Notes under the pieces: model-generated
Told to the model about the DNA's origin: nothing
The model's input: only the letters and a program-made list of their open reading frames with translations
Databases searched by the model: none
Shown: positions 6,425 to 7,486 of the stretch, piece after piece
How the letters are laid out: each line of letters begins with the position of its first letter
Numbering within the stretch: position 1 is the stretch's first letter
Assembly: GCA_947166165.1 (NCBI GenBank)
Contig: CAMVDK010000151.1
Span: 1-7,486, forward strand
DNA length: 7,486 nt
Direction: 5' to 3'
From: an uncultured Porphyromonadaceae bacterium
Lineage (GTDB): Bacteria; Bacteroidota; Bacteroidia; Bacteroidales; Muribaculaceae
Translations under genes and position numbers: made by a program

Positions 6425-7468
6425 ATGGAAGAGAACAAGAACATCCCGGCCGCAGAGGCCGCACAGTGCTATAAGCCCTTAGACTACAAGAACCAGCAGC
6501 CCATCCGCTGGTGCCCGGGCTGTGGCGACCACGCCGTGTTCAACGTGCTGCTCAAGTCGATGGCGCAGCTGGGCATCCCGCCCGAAAAGACCGCCGTCAT
6601 CTCGGGCATCGGTTGCAGCTCGCGCCTGCCCTACTATGTGCACACCTACGCCTTCCACACCATCCACGGTCGTGGTGGCGCGGTGGCCACCGGATTCAAG
6701 ACCGCCAACCCCGACATGACCGTCTGGCAGGTGAGCGGCGACGGCGACTGCCTGGCCATCGGCGGCAACCACTTCATCCACGAGGTGCGCCGCAATGTGG
6801 ACCTGAACCTGCTGCTGCTCAACAACCGCATCTACGGCCTGACCAAGGGCCAGTTCTCGCCCACGAGCGCACGCGGCTTCAAGTCGAAGTCGTCGCCCTA
6901 TGGCACCACCGAAGACCCGTTCATCCCCGCCGAACTCGTGTTTGGCGCTCGTGGCACGTTCTTCGCCCGCAGCATCGACGTCGACCTGGCCACCAGCCAG
7001 GAGGTCATGGTAGCTGCCGCGCAGCACAAGGGCTGCTCGGTGGTGGAGATTCTGCAGAACTGCATGATTTTCAACAACGGCATCCACAACCCCATCACCG
7101 ACCGCGAACACCGCGCCGACCGCACCATCCACCTCGTGCATGGGCAGAAGATGATTTTCGGCAAGGAGAACAACCGCGGACTGGTGCAGGAAGGCTTCGG
7201 ACTCAAGGCCGTGACCATTGGTGAAGACGGCTACACCCTCGACGACATCCTCGTCCACGACGCTCACTGCGAGAACTTCTTCGTGCACCAGATGCTCGCC
7301 ATGATGGACGGCACCGACCTGCCGGTGGCCGTTGGCGTGATTCGCGATGTCGAGGCACCGAGCTACGAGCGCGCCGTTGCCGAGCAGGTCGAGCAGGCCA
7401 AGCAGCTGCATGGCTTCAGCTGTCTGCGCGACGTGGTGATGTCGGGCGACACCTGGGAGGTGAAATGA
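6425..7468 (+). CDS. korB: 2-oxoglutarate (2-oxoacid):ferredoxin oxidoreductase, beta subunit
   Basis: This is the thiamine-diphosphate and [4Fe-4S] subunit that pairs with KorA. It is 347 residues from the ATG at 6425, which has a well-placed ribosome site; an in-frame TTG at 6419 would add two residues. The N-terminal WCPGCG (29-34) supplies C30 and C33, GIGCSSR (61-67) supplies C64, and C213 in EILQNC is the likely fourth cluster ligand. The ThDP/Mg site is GDGDCLAIGGNH (105-116) followed by LLLLNNRIYGLTKGQFSPTS (129-148), with N133/N134 and the GLTKGQ segment typical of the family. HGRG (81-84) is also conserved. No ferredoxin-like delta domain is fused to it or visible next to it, so electrons must pass to a free ferredoxin. 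The length and motif spacing suggest an intact gene. It starts 2 bp after the korA stop. Confidence 0.93.
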   Translation: MEENKNIPAAEAAQCYKPLDYKNQQPIRWCPGCGDHAVFNVLLKSMAQLGIPPEKTAVISGIGCSSRLPYYVHTYAFHTIHGRGGAVATGFKTANPDMTVWQVSGDGDCLAIGGNHFIHEVRRNVDLNLLLLNNRIYGLTKGQFSPTSARGFKSKSSPYGTTEDPFIPAELVFGARGTFFARSIDVDLATSQEVMVAAAQHKGCSVVEILQNCMIFNNGIHNPITDREHRADRTIHLVHGQKMIFGKENNRGLVQEGFGLKAVTIGEDGYTLDDILVHDAHCENFFVHQMLAMMDGTDLPVAVGVIRDVEAPSYERAVAEQVEQAKQLHGFSCLRDVVMSGDTWEVK

Positions 7469-7486
7469 CCGCCAGCCGATGCCCCT

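Noticed and set aside
6419..6427. TTG at 6419 as the korB start, overlapping the korA stop
   Set aside because: ATG at 6425 is better spaced (8 nt) from GGAGGAGGAG and adds no unsupported residues.
7465..7486. Possible next gene start: ATG overlapping the korB stop (ATGA at 7465) or ATG at 7479
   Set aside because: Only a few codons remain in the window, so neither start can be tested. The GGGAGG at 7455-7460 is suggestive but not sufficient.

Overview
The window looks like a chromosomal segment of a GC-rich anaerobic member of the Bacteroidota, probably order Bacteroidales. Three things point there. Two intergenic regions carry the Bacteroidetes-type -7 box (TAnnTTTG, seen as TAATTTTG and TAGCTTTG). 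Most starts lack a Shine-Dalgarno sequence. There is a two-gene 2-oxoacid:ferredoxin oxidoreductase of the fused gamma-alpha plus beta type common in that group. Coding DNA strongly prefers G or C at third codon positions, which creates many long false ORFs on the opposite strand. The genus cannot be fixed from this sequence.

Layout: all four genes are on the + strand. (1) Positions 3-1073 hold the 3' part of a cation:proton antiporter-like membrane protein ending in two RCK_C (TrkA-C) domains; its 5' end lies outside the window. (2) After a 107-bp gap with a candidate promoter comes a tight two-gene operon (7-bp gap). The first gene is a UbiA-family prenyltransferase of the polyprenyl-phosphate phosphoribosyltransferase type (1181-2056). 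The second encodes a 767-residue fusion of an N-terminal HAD-IB phosphatase to a polytopic GT-C-like glycosyltransferase module with a C-terminal soluble domain (2064-4367). (3) The 204-bp gap 4368-4571 is unusually structured: a 9-bp tandem repeat array, an intrinsic-terminator-like hairpin, a 33-bp imperfect palindrome, a Bacteroidetes promoter, and a long-range complementarity between the terminator arm and the next gene's leader. (4) korA (4572-6422) and korB (6425-7468) form a second operon.

How the genes may work together: UbiA and the HAD/GT-C fusion together could make a polyprenyl-phospho-pentose (phosphoribosyl transfer to a lipid phosphate, then 5'-dephosphorylation) and transfer the pentose to an acceptor outside the cytoplasmic membrane. 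This parallels the first steps of mycobacterial decaprenyl-phospho-ribose/arabinose synthesis. The individual family calls rest on visible motifs; the joined pathway is inference. KorAB interconverts a 2-oxoacid (most likely 2-oxoglutarate) and its acyl-CoA with ferredoxin in anaerobic central metabolism, and has no evident functional link to the upstream operon.
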